From Luteimonas viscosa (GTDB lineage: Bacteria; Pseudomonadota; Gammaproteobacteria; Xanthomonadales; Xanthomonadaceae): a stretch of DNA of 64,000 bases. A program made the translations under genes and the position numbers. Below the pieces are notes generated by a model that ran no database searches, was not told the origin of the DNA, and saw nothing but the letters and a program-made list of their open reading frames with translations. The DNA is taken from the NCBI RefSeq assembly GCF_008244685.1, contig NZ_VTFT01000001.1, forward strand, positions 2,707,248-2,771,247, read 5' to 3'. This document shows, piece after piece, positions 49,260-58,229 of the stretch. Each line of letters starts with the position of its first letter. The stretch's first letter is position 1.

Positions 49260-50381
49260 TCAGTGCGCGGCCGCGGGCAGTGCCCGCCCGCTCGCCAGCT
49301 CGTCCGACGACACCACCACCCGGTTGCGCCCGCGCAGCTTCGCCGCGTACAGCGCGTGGTCGGCCCTGAGCACCAGCCGTTGCGCGCGCGCCCCATGTTC
49401 GGGGAATCCGGCCACGCCGATCGAGAGCGTGGTCCGCATCGCCTGCCCGTCGGCGACCACGCGCAGCGATTCGAAGGTCGCGCGGATGTCCTCGGCCAGC
49501 GCCTCGGCCTCGGCCACCGTGGTGCCGGGCAGCATCAGCAGGAATTCCTCGCCGCCGTAGCGGCAGGCGATCAGGCCGTCGTCGCGCACGCGCTCGCGCA
49601 GCAGCCCGGCCAGCTGCCGGATCATCTCGTCGCCGGCGGGGTGCCCGTAGGTGTCGTTGATGCGCTTGAAGTGGTCGATGTCGATCAGCACCAGGGTCAG
49701 CGGCAGGCCCGCCGCGGTGCACGCCGCGAGCTCGCGCTCCAGCGCCTCGTCGAGGAAGCGCCGGTTGTGCAGGCCGGTGAGCGGGTCGCGCTGCGCCTGT
49801 TCCTGCAGCTGCGCCTGCAGCTTGGTGATCTCGGCCAGCTGCTCGCCCAGCTGGCGCCGGCTTTCGCGCAGCGAGACGCCGCGGCGGTAGGCGTCGTTGG
49901 CGAAGAACAGCAGGTAGGACGTGAGCAGCGCGATGCACAGCAGGCTGGTGTGCAGTTCGGTATGGGGCCGGAACGACAGGCCCTGGACCAGCGCCACCGC
50001 GGCCACCCCGGCGCCGACCGCCGCCATGCCCTTCCACAGCCCGGGCATGCCCATGAAGATCACCACGTTCACGCACACGCCGACGAACAGCACGAACGAG
50101 ATCCACAGCGGCATGCCCCAGACGGCGATCCACGCCCCGAGCAGCACGCCGTCGATCAGCAGGTTCTGCATCTCCGCGCGCAGCGAGTCTTCCGCGCGCG
50201 CCGCGCGCCAGTACGCGAGTTGCGGATACGCCAGCAACTGCAGCACCAGCAGCGTCCACATCACCGGTCCGGCCTGCAGGTAGGCCAGGTGGGTGGCGAG
50301 CACCACGAATCCGAGCGCGAAGAACAGCGACCGGTAGCGCCGGTTCAGCGTGACCACCCAGTGGATCTTGCCAGCCTGCAC
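49260..50381 (-). CDS. Diguanylate cyclase with MASE2 membrane sensor
   Basis: Makes cyclic di-GMP. The 373-residue protein has an N-terminal MASE2 domain with about six helices (RSLFFALGFVVLATHLAYL and LAYPQLAYWRAARAEDSLRAEMQNLL, the MASE2 signature), a short coiled linker, then a GGDEF domain. The active site reads RYGGEEFLLML, DIDHFKRINDTYGHPAGD binds metal and nucleotide, and ADHALYAAKLRGRNRV ends it. No RxxD inhibitory site precedes GGEEF at the usual distance. The start is a GTG at 50381 behind GGGGAAGG. The AdrA/DgcC family has the same layout. Confidence 0.9.
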   Translation of the reverse strand: MQAGKIHWVVTLNRRYRSLFFALGFVVLATHLAYLQAGPVMWTLLVLQLLAYPQLAYWRAARAEDSLRAEMQNLLIDGVLLGAWIAVWGMPLWISFVLFVGVCVNVVIFMGMPGLWKGMAAVGAGVAAVALVQGLSFRPHTELHTSLLCIALLTSYLLFFANDAYRRGVSLRESRRQLGEQLAEITKLQAQLQEQAQRDPLTGLHNRRFLDEALERELAACTAAGLPLTLVLIDIDHFKRINDTYGHPAGDEMIRQLAGLLRERVRDDGLIACRYGGEEFLLMLPGTTVAEAEALAEDIRATFESLRVVADGQAMRTTLSIGVAGFPEHGARAQRLVLRADHALYAAKLRGRNRVVVSSDELASGRALPAAAH

Positions 50382-50734
50382 CGCCTTCCCCTGTCCGACG
50401 TCGTTCGACCGGCGAAACGCCCGGATGTTCCGGGCGGACTCGCATTGTAGCGATGGCTCCCGGCGCCCCGGTGCATCCCGTGCGGGACGCCTGCCGTCCC
50501 TCGGCGGCGTGATCTCCGGCGGCGCGCGCCCGCGGCAGGTGCGAGTTCGCATCACTGCAAGGCCGGTGCCCGTTGCCGGGCGGACGCGAGCCGTATGATG
50601 GAGCTGCGGGTCGGAGCCGCAGGTCACGCTGGCGCTGCGGCCGCGCCTCCACCGCGATCGAGCGGCGCGCCGGGACCAGGCGCCGTGAACGACCTCACGC
50701 CTGCGGCCGCCCCCGCATCGAACCGGCAAGGCGC
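50382..50734. other. 353-bp gap with a run of hairpins
   Basis: No convincing gene. From about 50604 the plus strand can form four successive hairpins: 50604-50622, 50631-50647, 50663-50685 and 50727-50754 (8-bp arms, reaching into the next gene's end). A tatgat box at 50594-50599, with ttgccg 15 bases upstream, could serve as a promoter. A small plus-strand RNA antisense to the phasin 3' end is possible but unproven. Confidence 0.3.
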
Positions 50735-51127
50735 TCAGCCCCGCAGGCGCCTTGCGTTTGCGCGGACCCGCCGCTGGACCGGCGCCAGCCCCCGCGCGGC
50801 GATCCGGTCCAGGCCCGCCTGCAGCATCTGCGCCTGCCGCGCGGGCGAGGGCGCGCCCGTCATCCACGACAGTGCGAGCCGGGCCTGCAGTTGCCAGGCC
50901 TCGGTCCACATCGCGGCCCAGGACTCGACGAAGGCGACCTGCTTCTCCACGACCATGCCGTTGAACTCGCGCCGATCGCGCGCCGACGGCGACGCACCGG
51001 CAAGCGCCATCCGGGTCATGCGTGCGGAGGCGACCCTCTGCGCGGCGACCCCCAGTTCGGCCAGGCGCATGCCGTTCGAGAGGGCACGGATACCGTGCTT
51101 GCGGGAGCGGGCCATGCGGCGATCCAT
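50735..51127 (-). CDS. Phasin-like polyhydroxyalkanoate granule-associated protein
   Basis: A 130-residue basic, helical protein with the conserved core RMTRMALAGASPSARDRREF, followed by VVEKQVAFVESWAAMWTEAW, typical of small PHA-granule phasin-like proteins of xanthomonads. Such proteins coat storage granules; no PHA synthase gene is in the window. The ATG at 51127 (MDRRMARS) or 51115 (MARSRK) may be the start; neither has a strong ribosome site. It is divergent from the ThuA gene. Confidence 0.78.
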   Translation of the reverse strand: MDRRMARSRKHGIRALSNGMRLAELGVAAQRVASARMTRMALAGASPSARDRREFNGMVVEKQVAFVESWAAMWTEAWQLQARLALSWMTGAPSPARQAQMLQAGLDRIAARGLAPVQRRVRANARRLRG

Positions 51128-51223
51128 GAGAGGAGGGGGAAAAGGCACAGGGCAGCATCCCAGCGGCCGCGCGAGGATCGCGCGAAGGCGTCGCGGCGCG
51201 GCGACGACCGCTACCATGCACGC

Positions 51224-52003
51224 ATGAAGACAGTCGCCGCCCTGCTCGTCCTGTGCCTGGCCCTGTGCCTGGCGCCCACCGCCCGGGCCGAGGGCCAGTT
51301 CCGGGTGCTGGTGGTCGCCGTGCCCAACCGCTACCACCACGACTACGCCGTAGTCGCGCAGCCGCGTTTCGAGCAGATGGCGCGACGCCACGGCTTCGAC
51401 CTGGACTGGGCATGGAACACGGCCCACTTCGACGGCGACCTGTCGCCGTACCACGCGATCGTGCTGCTCAACACGCCCGGCGACGAACTCGCCCCGGCAC
51501 AGCGCGGTGCGCTGGAGCGCTACGTGCGGGCTGGCGGTGGCGTGGTCGCGGTGCACCGCGCGCTGATCTTCAACCCGCCCGGCGACTGGCCCTGGTTCGA
51601 GAAGCTGGTCGGCCGTGCGTTCCGCATCCATCCGGTGGTGCAGACCGCCACGGTCCGGGTCGAGGATCCCGGTTTTCCCGCCACCTTCGCACTGCCGCGG
51701 CGCTGGATCTGGAGCGACGAGTGGTACGAGTTCGGGCCGCCGCTGGTCGAGGGCCTGCGTACCGTGCTGTCGGTGGACGAGACCAGCTACGATCCGACGC
51801 GCATCTGGCCCGGCCAGGTCGCGCACGGCATGGGCGACGCGCATCCGGTGGCCTGGTACCACGCCTACGACGGCGGACGCGTGTTCGCCACCGCGCTGGG
51901 GCATCCGCCGGCGGCCTACGACGACGCCACCTACCTGCAGCACCTCTACGGCGGCATCTGGTGGGCGGCGACGGGCCGCGGGGTCATCGCGCCGGCGGAC
52001 TGA
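51224..52003 (+). CDS. ThuA domain protein, exported
   Basis: A 259-residue protein with a signal peptide (TVAALLVLCLALCLAPTARA) and a ThuA (class I glutamine amidotransferase-like) domain: FRVLVVAVPNRYHHDY, YHAIVLLNTPGDELAPAQRGALERYVRAGGG, VVAVHRAL, and PVAWYHAYDGGRVFATALGHPPAAYDD with YLQHLYGGIWWAATG. ThuA proteins are linked to trehalose/sugar use, but their activity is unclear. The 3' end overlaps that of the deacetylase gene by 20 bp, tail to tail. Confidence 0.9.
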   Translation: MKTVAALLVLCLALCLAPTARAEGQFRVLVVAVPNRYHHDYAVVAQPRFEQMARRHGFDLDWAWNTAHFDGDLSPYHAIVLLNTPGDELAPAQRGALERYVRAGGGVVAVHRALIFNPPGDWPWFEKLVGRAFRIHPVVQTATVRVEDPGFPATFALPRRWIWSDEWYEFGPPLVEGLRTVLSVDETSYDPTRIWPGQVAHGMGDAHPVAWYHAYDGGRVFATALGHPPAAYDDATYLQHLYGGIWWAATGRGVIAPAD

Positions 52004-52826
52004 TCTCCGTGTCGCCGGCGGCGGCCTGCGCCTGGCGATCGCGCACCCAGCGCATCTGCTCGCGGAAGGTGGCGGTCCAGTAGCGGTCCCGATGTTCGGC
52101 GAGGAAGGCGAGCAACTGCCCGTGCGCCTGGTTGCTGATCGACAGGTGGTCGCCGCCGATGCCGTGGAAGGTGAAGTTGATCATCGTGCCCAGGCGCCCG
52201 GCCTCCTCGACCAGTGCGATCAGTTCGGCGCCCGACATGTCCACTGGCACCGTCACCGGCACCGCCGAGCGGTCGAGCGCCTGCATGTCGGGGATCGCGG
52301 CGCCGCCGACCAGCTTGATGCCGAGGAACAGCGGCGCGACCGCGTCGATGTAGTTGCCGTCGCTGGCGAGCCGGTCGCCGCAGGGCGCGGTGTAGGTGAA
52401 CTCGGTGCTGCCGTCGATCGCGTGCAGCATGGCGTTGGCCAGTTCCACCTGCGCGCGCATCTGCGCCACGGTGGTGGCGTCGAGGTCCTGCTCCGGTTGC
52501 ACCCACTCGCGGCCCGGGCCCTTCGCCGAGCACTGGTGGAACAGGCTGTGGTTGCCCAGTTCGTGCCCATTGCGCGCGGCGGCGCGCCAGTCTTGCAGGC
52601 GCTCGCGCACGGTGTCCGCACCGAGGGTCAGGTAGAACGTGCCCTTCAGGCCGTGGCGGTCGAGCGCGGGGATCGCGTTGTCCAGTTGCGACGGCACCGC
52701 GTCGTCGTAGGACAGGCTCACCGCGGCGCGCTGACCCCCGGGCCACGCGAACGACGCGGGTTGCGCGGCGCAGGCGAGGCTGGAGAGGAGCAGGGCGCCG
52801 CAGACGGCGAATCGGAAATACGGCAT
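51984..52826 (-). CDS. Secreted polysaccharide deacetylase (NodB-homology domain)
   Basis: A 280-residue exported protein: signal FAVCGALLLSSLACAAQ, then a carbohydrate esterase 4 fold with AVSLSYDDAVPSQLDNAIPAL (catalytic Asp pair), GLKGTFYLTLG and the metal motif HELGNHSLFH (His-x3-His). Substrates of such proteins include chitin, peptidoglycan and O-acetyl groups; none can be chosen. The ATG at 52826 follows GGGGGA. It overlaps the ThuA gene tail to tail. Confidence 0.9.
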   Translation of the reverse strand: MPYFRFAVCGALLLSSLACAAQPASFAWPGGQRAAVSLSYDDAVPSQLDNAIPALDRHGLKGTFYLTLGADTVRERLQDWRAAARNGHELGNHSLFHQCSAKGPGREWVQPEQDLDATTVAQMRAQVELANAMLHAIDGSTEFTYTAPCGDRLASDGNYIDAVAPLFLGIKLVGGAAIPDMQALDRSAVPVTVPVDMSGAELIALVEEAGRLGTMINFTFHGIGGDHLSISNQAHGQLLAFLAEHRDRYWTATFREQMRWVRDRQAQAAAGDTEISPPAR

Positions 52827-52950
52827 TGAAGTCCCCCGGGCGCTGTGTGCGGTCGCCATGGTGCCGCAATCGGTGCGGTGCGCGAAGCGGGCATTGCGCG
52901 CGGTGAATCGGGCCGGTCGGGGGCGTGGCACGCCGGGGAAGGGGGTGCCT

Positions 52951-52980
52951 ACCGGGTGCGCTTCGCTTGCCCGGGCTACG
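52951..52980. repeat. Stem-loop repeat, copy 1
   Basis: The 30-base unit accgggtgcgcttcgcttgc followed by ccgggctacg can fold with CCGGG/CCCGG arms. It recurs nearly unchanged at 58371-58400. This is a common dispersed intergenic repeat form in xanthomonads. The rest of 52827-53050 shows no gene. Confidence 0.7.
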
Positions 52981-53050
52981 CCGCATCACATCGGTCCTAG
53001 GCCGTACCCGGGGGCGGCGTGGCCGGTTCCGCAACGGCGTGGTGCCGGCT

Positions 53051-54229
53051 ATGGTGGCGGGCCCCGCAGGATCCGCAGCGCCTTTGACCATCGATCACCG
53101 CCGCGCGCAGCAGCGCGGCACCCGCGTGGCGTTCTTCATCCCCGGGTTCGTCGTCGCCACCTGGGCACCGCTGGTGCCGTTCGCGAAACTGCGCGCGGGC
53201 CTCGACGACGCCACGCTCGGCCTGGTGCTGCTGTGCCTGGGCCTGGGGTCGCTGGTGGCGATGCCGCTGGCCGGCGCCCTGGCCGCGCGCCAGGGCTGCC
53301 GGCGGGTCATGCTGGCCTCCACCGCGCTGATGCTGGCGGCCTTGCCGCTGCTGGCGTGGGTATCGGACCCATGGCTGCTGGGCGCGGTGTTGCTGCTGTT
53401 CGGCGCCGCGATCGGCGCGATGGACTGCACGATGAACATCCAGGCGGTGGTGGTGGAGCGCGAAGCCGGGCGTCCGATGATGTCGGGATTCCACGCCTTC
53501 TACAGCATCGGCAGCCTCGCCGGCGCGCTGGCCGCGACCCTCCTGCTCGGTGCGGGCGCGGGCATTTTCGCGACGACGCTCGCGATCGCCTCCTGCGCGG
53601 CGCTGCTGTGCGCGGGTTCGGCCGGGGCGTGGCGAAGCGACCGCGCGCCGCGCGATGCGAAGGTGTTCGCCGTGCCGCGCGGCGTGGTGGTCGCCATCGG
53701 CGTGGTCTGCTTCGTGAGCTTCCTCGCCGAGGGCGCGATGCTGGACTGGAGCGCGGTGCTCCTGCACGAGGCCAAGGGCGTGGACATCGCGCAGGCCGGC
53801 TGGGGCTTCGTCGCGTTCAACCTCGCGATGACGGCCACGCGGCTGGCGGGCGACCGGCTGGTTGCCCGGCTGGGTCGCGCGCGCATCGTGCTCTCGGGCG
53901 GGCTGCTCGGTGGATGCGGGCTCGCGCTGGCCGTCGTCGCCCCGGGCCTGCACGCCGGGCTCGCCGGCTATGCCCTGTTGGGGGTGGGCTGCGCCAACAT
54001 CGTCCCGGTGATGTTCTCGCTGGCCGGCGAACAGATGCGCATGCCGGAGCACCTGGCGATCCCGGCAGTGACGACCCTGGGCTATGCCGGGGTACTCGCG
54101 GGACCTGCGCTGATCGGATTCGCCGCCCACGGCACCTCGCTGGCCGTTGCCCTGCTGCTGGTGGCCGGACTGCTGGCGGCCGCGTCGGTGCTGGGCGCCC
54201 GGCTGGGGCGGGGCAGTGCACCGCGTTGA
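53051..54229 (+). CDS. MFS transporter (YbjJ-like)
   Basis: Inner-membrane carrier of about 392 residues with twelve predicted helices. It has the motif-A region ALAARQGCRRVMLAS between helices 2 and 3, AAIGAMDCTMNIQAVVVEREAGRPMMSGFHAFYSIGSL, typical of the YbjJ/fucose-permease-like branch, and ATRLAGDRLVARLGRARIV in the second half. The substrate is unknown. The start is uncertain: the ATG at 53051 gives a ~25-residue polar leader, and the upstream open frame is longer. Confidence 0.86.
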   Translation: MVAGPAGSAAPLTIDHRRAQQRGTRVAFFIPGFVVATWAPLVPFAKLRAGLDDATLGLVLLCLGLGSLVAMPLAGALAARQGCRRVMLASTALMLAALPLLAWVSDPWLLGAVLLLFGAAIGAMDCTMNIQAVVVEREAGRPMMSGFHAFYSIGSLAGALAATLLLGAGAGIFATTLAIASCAALLCAGSAGAWRSDRAPRDAKVFAVPRGVVVAIGVVCFVSFLAEGAMLDWSAVLLHEAKGVDIAQAGWGFVAFNLAMTATRLAGDRLVARLGRARIVLSGGLLGGCGLALAVVAPGLHAGLAGYALLGVGCANIVPVMFSLAGEQMRMPEHLAIPAVTTLGYAGVLAGPALIGFAAHGTSLAVALLLVAGLLAAASVLGARLGRGSAPR

Positions 54230-54330
54230 GACGCCAGCCGTGCGTTGTCACCAAGATTTCTCGATTCGGCAACACCGTCTTGACGATGCGCCCACTACGA
54301 TGCGCGCCCCAGACGCAAGGTGTTTCGTCG

Positions 54331-54537
54331 ATGAACGGCACGGTCCGGATCGAAGTGCAGCGCGACATCGAGGGTGGCTGGGCGGTCACCCGAGACCAGA
54401 TCATCGACGGCTACTTCAGCGACATCGCCGCCGCCAACGATTACGCCAGCGCCTGCGCCCACCGCGCGCAGCGCGCCGGCATGGCGGTGGTGCTGAACAC
54501 CGTTCCGGCCGACCCGCCGCCGCACATCGCGGCATGA
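54331..54537 (+). CDS. Small hypothetical protein, 68 residues
   Basis: Not recognised. The 68-residue product begins MNGTVRIEVQRDIEGGWAV; the rest is helix-rich (DIAAANDYASACAHRAQRAG) and ends in a Pro-rich tail. The AAGG before the ATG at 54331 and normal codon use support it. It lies between the two MFS genes and is convergent with the second. Confidence 0.7.
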   Translation: MNGTVRIEVQRDIEGGWAVTRDQIIDGYFSDIAAANDYASACAHRAQRAGMAVVLNTVPADPPPHIAA

Positions 54538-54547
54538 CCCCGGGGCC

Positions 54548-55786
54548 TCACCGCGCGACGCCGACGGTCACGGGCGGGGACGCCCGCCGGGCCCCGGGAA
54601 AAAAGGTGACGATCGCCGCCGCCGCCAATCCCACCAGCAGCGCGCCGATGTACATCCACGCGTAGCTGCCGTAGCGATCGAACAGCCAGCCTCCGGCCAG
54701 CGGACCCAGCGCCATCCCCAGTCCCGACAGCAGCGTCATCGCGCCGATCACCCCGCCGAGGATCCGCGGCGGGAACGCCTCGCGCGCGAGCGAGGCGTAC
54801 AGCGGCATGGTGCCGCCGTACGCCAGCCCGAACACGAACGCCACCGCGTAGAAGCCGTCGGGCTCGCTGACCGCGAGATAGGACACCGCCGCCACCGCCT
54901 GCACGCACAGTCCCGCCACCAGGACCTGCCTGGCGCCGTAGCGGTCGCCGAGCACGCCGAACAGCAGCCGCCCGCCGAGCCCCGCCGCGCCCTCCATGCC
55001 GTAGATCGTCACCGCGGTGGTCACCGACAGGCCGCAGCCCACCGCGTAGCTGACCGTGTGGAAGATCGGCCCCGAGTGCGCGGCGCAACAGGCGAGGAAC
55101 GCCAGTCCCAGCACGATGAAGGGCCTCGAGCGCAGCGCCTGCGCCATCGTCATGCCGTCGGCATCCTCGTCCGCACCCGCGGATGGCTGCGCCGCAGCCG
55201 GCAACGCGCGGACGAACCAGGCCGCCGGCACGGTCAGCGCCCATGCCAGCACGCCGACGATCAGCAGGGTCTCGCGCCAGCCGTAGCGCATGAGCAGCCA
55301 GGCCACCAGCGGCGACATCGTCAGCGGCGCCACGCCCACGCCGGCGGACACCAGCGACACCGCGAGGTTGCGCCTGCGTTCGAACGCCGCCGCCGTCGCA
55401 GCCATCACCGGCGCGAAGAAGCTCGCCACCGCCACGCCCAGCAGCACGCCGAACGCCAGCTGGAACTGCAGCAGCGTCGTCGCCCGGCTGGCCAGAACCA
55501 GCGCCAGCCCGAGCAGGATCGCGCCGGCCAGCACCACCACGCGCGGCCCGACGCGATCGCTCAGCATGCCCCAGCCGAATCCCGCGAAGCCGCTGACGAG
55601 GAACGCCAGCGTCATCGCCATCGACAGCCCCGTGCGCGACCAGCCCGTCGCAGCGCCCATCGGCTGCAGCAGCACCGCCAGCGAGAACAGCGCGCCGATG
55701 CCGACGCAGCCGAGCAACGCGCCGGCGGCGACCAGCGGCCAGTTGCGGTCGAGGCTGGCGGGGTCGGGCAAGGAACGAACGGGCAT
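54548..55786 (-). CDS. MFS transporter, oxalate/formate-antiporter-like (monocarboxylate) branch
   Basis: Inner-membrane carrier of 412 residues with twelve predicted helices. It shows GALFSLAVLLQPMGAATGWSRTGLSMAMT, AGFGWGMLSDRVGPRVVVLAGA (motif A) and RLLFGVLGDRYGARQVLVAG in the second half. The organisation fits the OFA/monocarboxylate group; the substrate is unknown. The 237-bp gap upstream (55787-56023) shows no gene. Confidence 0.88.
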   Translation of the reverse strand: MPVRSLPDPASLDRNWPLVAAGALLGCVGIGALFSLAVLLQPMGAATGWSRTGLSMAMTLAFLVSGFAGFGWGMLSDRVGPRVVVLAGAILLGLALVLASRATTLLQFQLAFGVLLGVAVASFFAPVMAATAAAFERRRNLAVSLVSAGVGVAPLTMSPLVAWLLMRYGWRETLLIVGVLAWALTVPAAWFVRALPAAAQPSAGADEDADGMTMAQALRSRPFIVLGLAFLACCAAHSGPIFHTVSYAVGCGLSVTTAVTIYGMEGAAGLGGRLLFGVLGDRYGARQVLVAGLCVQAVAAVSYLAVSEPDGFYAVAFVFGLAYGGTMPLYASLAREAFPPRILGGVIGAMTLLSGLGMALGPLAGGWLFDRYGSYAWMYIGALLVGLAAAAIVTFFPGARRASPPVTVGVAR

Positions 55787-56023
55787 GGTGGGGCTCCGGC
55801 GGTGTCGTGGTCACGACGGGCGGCGGGGTCGGGTTTCGACAGCGACAGATCGGCGCGCGCAGGACCGGATCCAGCCACACGCGTCGGTAGAGCGCACGGC
55901 GCACCTGCACATCGCGCCCGGAGGATGCGTGCTGACCCTTGCCGCAACGGAGCGCAGCCGTTTTCCCTTGCGTTCACGACGCTCCGCGTAGCGTTCGTCC
56001 GCATCCTTCCCGAGGAACAAGCC

Positions 56024-56386
56024 ATGCGCGACCCATCCGCACACCCCGTCCGCCCCTTCGCGATCCTGGCCACGGCCCTGGGCCTGCTGCTTTCCGGGAG
56101 CGTCGCCCTCGCCGATCCGCCGCCGCATGCGCGTGGCAAGGGACCGCCGGCGCACGCCGGCGGTCCGCACCATGCCAAGGCGCCGCCGCCGGGCTGGGTG
56201 AAGCAGGCCTGGCGCAAGGGCGACCGCCTGCCGGTTGCAGAACTCGACGGCTACTGGATCGACGACTACGCCCACGACCACCTCAGGCCCCCGCCGCGCG
56301 GCCACCGCTGGGTGCGCCAGGACGATGGCCGCTACCTGCTGGTCGCCATCGCCACGGGCCTGATCGTCGACATCCTCATGCGGTGA
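56024..56386 (+). CDS. RcnB-family periplasmic protein
   Basis: A 120-residue exported protein: signal PFAILATALGLLLSGSVALA, then a His/Pro/Gly/Lys-rich stretch (HARGKGPPAHAGGPHHAK) and an RcnB-like domain with WRKGDRLPVAELDGYWIDDY, LRPPPRGHRWVRQDDGRYLLVAIATGLIVDIL. RcnB in E. coli affects nickel/cobalt homeostasis in the periplasm; metal binding here is inferred from the His-rich region. GAGGAA precedes the ATG at 56024. Confidence 0.88.
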   Translation: MRDPSAHPVRPFAILATALGLLLSGSVALADPPPHARGKGPPAHAGGPHHAKAPPPGWVKQAWRKGDRLPVAELDGYWIDDYAHDHLRPPPRGHRWVRQDDGRYLLVAIATGLIVDILMR

Positions 56387-56491
56387 GCCGTCGCGCAGGG
56401 TCGCTGCGCGGGTAGCGGGTACGCGTCGACGGGGCGGGGCAGTGGCGTTCGGCCGCGATTCGCGGGAAAGTTCCCCGCCCATCCGATCCGC

Positions 56492-56953
56492 GTGCGGCCC
56501 GTGTTCCCCATCCACGACATCGACTACGACGCCTCGGTCGCGCGCCTGCTGCGCGACGCCGCCCTGCCCACCACCGACCTGCCCCATTCGCGTGTGCGCT
56601 TCCTCGGCGCGGTCGACGGATCGCGCCTGCTGGGTTGCGTCGCCCTCGAGGATTGCGGCGACGACGCGCTGCTGCGTTCGCTCGCGGTCGCGCCATCCGC
56701 GCGCGGTGCGGGCCTCGGCGCCGCGCTGCTGGCCGCGGCCGAAGACTTCGCGAGCGCGCAGGGCCGCGCGGACCTCTACCTGCTCACGACCGATGCCGCG
56801 GCGTTCTTCACCGCGCGGGGCTACGCGAGCGCCGTGCGCGCCGAAGCGCCGCCAGGGATCGCGGCCACCGCCCAGTTCTCCGGACTGTGCCCGGCCTCGT
56901 CGCATTTCATGCGCAAGCGCCTGCCGGCGGGCGACGCCAGTCCCGGCCGCTGA
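56492..56953 (+). CDS. GNAT acetyltransferase, ArsN2-like
   Basis: A 153-residue acetyltransferase with LLRSLAVAPSARGAGLGAALLAAAE as the acetyl-CoA-binding motif A and an RADLYLLTTDAAAFFTARGYASAVR end. The TTDAAAFF...GY and SHFMRKRL signature resembles ArsN2, a putative arsenic-resistance acetyltransferase, but no ars gene is nearby. The start is a GTG at 56492; a second GTG at 56501 is also possible. Confidence 0.82.
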   Translation: MRPVFPIHDIDYDASVARLLRDAALPTTDLPHSRVRFLGAVDGSRLLGCVALEDCGDDALLRSLAVAPSARGAGLGAALLAAAEDFASAQGRADLYLLTTDAAAFFTARGYASAVRAEAPPGIAATAQFSGLCPASSHFMRKRLPAGDASPGR

Positions 56954-56986
56954 GCGCGATCGTGGAAGGGCGTGTGGCTGCTGCGG

Positions 56987-57244
56987 TCATCGCGCCCGAG
57001 CGCGCAGCCAGGCCAGGGCGCCGGCCTGCATGCCCTTGAACTTCGGCTCGTCGGCGAGCGGCGCCACCAGCAGGCGTTGCGGTTGCAGGCGCCGCTTCAG
57101 CGCGTGGTAGAGCTGCGAACGCGTCCGCGAGGATTCGGTCAGGTACAGGCCGGGCGCGAGCGGCACCAGGTCCGGCGACGGATCCGGGTGGGACGTGTGG
57201 CGCGTTTCGACGTAGACGAGGTAGAGCGTGCAGGGGTCCGCCAT
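56987..57244 (-). CDS. Small hypothetical protein, 85 residues
   Basis: Not recognised. The 85-residue product starts MADPCTLYLVYVETRHTSHPDP and has a strongly basic C-terminal half (QLYHALKRRLQPQRLLVAPLADEPKFKG). No membrane segment is seen. The ATG at 57244 is taken because the longer open frame crosses the terminator of the upstream gene. Confidence 0.68.
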   Translation of the reverse strand: MADPCTLYLVYVETRHTSHPDPSPDLVPLAPGLYLTESSRTRSQLYHALKRRLQPQRLLVAPLADEPKFKGMQAGALAWLRARAR

Positions 57245-57312
57245 CGCCCGCACTATCGCGCGGCCGGTGGCACGAATCCGTGAATCCGCGCCGGCGCTGG
57301 CCACACGATCCG

Positions 57313-57341
57313 AAAAAAACGGCCGCATCCGTTGCGGCCGT
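57313..57341 (-). terminator. Rho-independent terminator after the chloroperoxidase-type gene
   Basis: On the minus strand a 9-bp stem (ACGGCCGCA / TGCGGCCGT, five-base loop) is followed directly by a run of seven T. It sits 22 bp after the stop at 57363, a textbook arrangement. Confidence 0.9.
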
Positions 57342-57362
57342 TCTCCGGTGCAGACGCTCTGC

Positions 57363-58229
57363 CTACTTGCGCAGGAATGCCAGCAGGTCCTGGTTGAGGC
57401 GATCCTTGTGCGTGTCGGTGATGCCGTGCGGGCCGCCCGCGTACACGATCAGCTCGGCGCCACTCACCAGTGCCGCCGAGGCCTTGCCCGCCAGGTCGAT
57501 CGGCACGATCTGGTCGTCGTCGCCGTGGACGACCAGGGTCGGCACGTCGAACTTCGCCAGGTCCTCGCGGAAGTCGGTGGCCGAGAACGCGGCGATCGAA
57601 TCGAAGGTGTTCTTGTGCCCGCCCTGTATGCCCTGCACCCAGAACGACTGGATCAGGCCGGCGTTCGCCGTGGCACCCGGACGGTTGTAGCCGAAGAACG
57701 GACCCGAGGCGATGTCGAGGTAGAGCTGCGAACGGTTGTCGATCGAGCCCTTGCGCAGGCCGTCGAACACCTCGAGCGGCAGGCCGCCCGGATTGTCGTC
57801 GGTGCGCAGCATCAGCGGCGGCACCGCGGACACCAGCACCGCTTTCTTCACCCGCGCCGTGCCGTGGCGGCCGATGTAGCGCGCCACCTCGCCGCCGCCG
57901 GTGGAGAACCCGACCAAGGTCGCGTCGCGCAGGTCCAGCGCTTCGATCACCGCCGCCAGGTCGTCGGCGTAGTGATCCATGTCGTTGCCGTCCCAGGGCT
58001 GGCTGGAGCGGCCGTGGCCACGACGGTCGTGCGCGACCACGCGGAAGCCCTGTCCGGCGAGGAACAGCATCTGCGCTTCCCAGCTGTCCGAGTTGAGCGG
58101 CCAGCCATGGCTGAAGGTGACGACCGGACCATCCTTCGGGCCCCAGTCCTTGTAATAGAGCTGCACGCCGTCGCGGGTGGTGACGGTGCTGGCGGTGCGG
58201 TCGGTGTAGAGGCGGGTGTCGGCGTTCAT
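57363..58229 (-). CDS. Alpha/beta hydrolase, non-heme chloroperoxidase (perhydrolase) family
   Basis: A 288-residue cytoplasmic hydrolase close to cofactor-free haloperoxidases: [29 protein letters not shown] (oxyanion), [27 protein letters not shown], nucleophile elbow [28 protein letters not shown] with the acid Asp, and the catalytic His in [10 protein letters not shown]. Physiological substrates of the family are poorly known; peracid chemistry is a side activity. The ATG at 58229 is preceded by AGGAGCAATGCC. It ends in a strong terminator. Confidence 0.92.
   Translation of the reverse strand: MNADTRLYTDRTASTVTTRDGVQLYYKDWGPKDGPVVTFSHGWPLNSDSWEAQMLFLAGQGFRVVAHDRRGHGRSSQPWDGNDMDHYADDLAAVIEALDLRDATLVGFSTGGGEVARYIGRHGTARVKKAVLVSAVPPLMLRTDDNPGGLPLEVFDGLRKGSIDNRSQLYLDIASGPFFGYNRPGATANAGLIQSFWVQGIQGGHKNTFDSIAAFSATDFREDLAKFDVPTLVVHGDDDQIVPIDLAGKASAALVSGAELIVYAGGPHGITDTHKDRLNQDLLAFLRK

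Noticed and set aside
50521-50734. Known riboswitch or SRP/6S/RNase P RNA
   Set aside because: Hairpins are present, but none of the conserved cores of these RNAs could be found.
56492-56953. Part of an arsenic-resistance island
   Set aside because: The acetyltransferase resembles ArsN2, but no arsR, arsB, arsC or related gene is near it.
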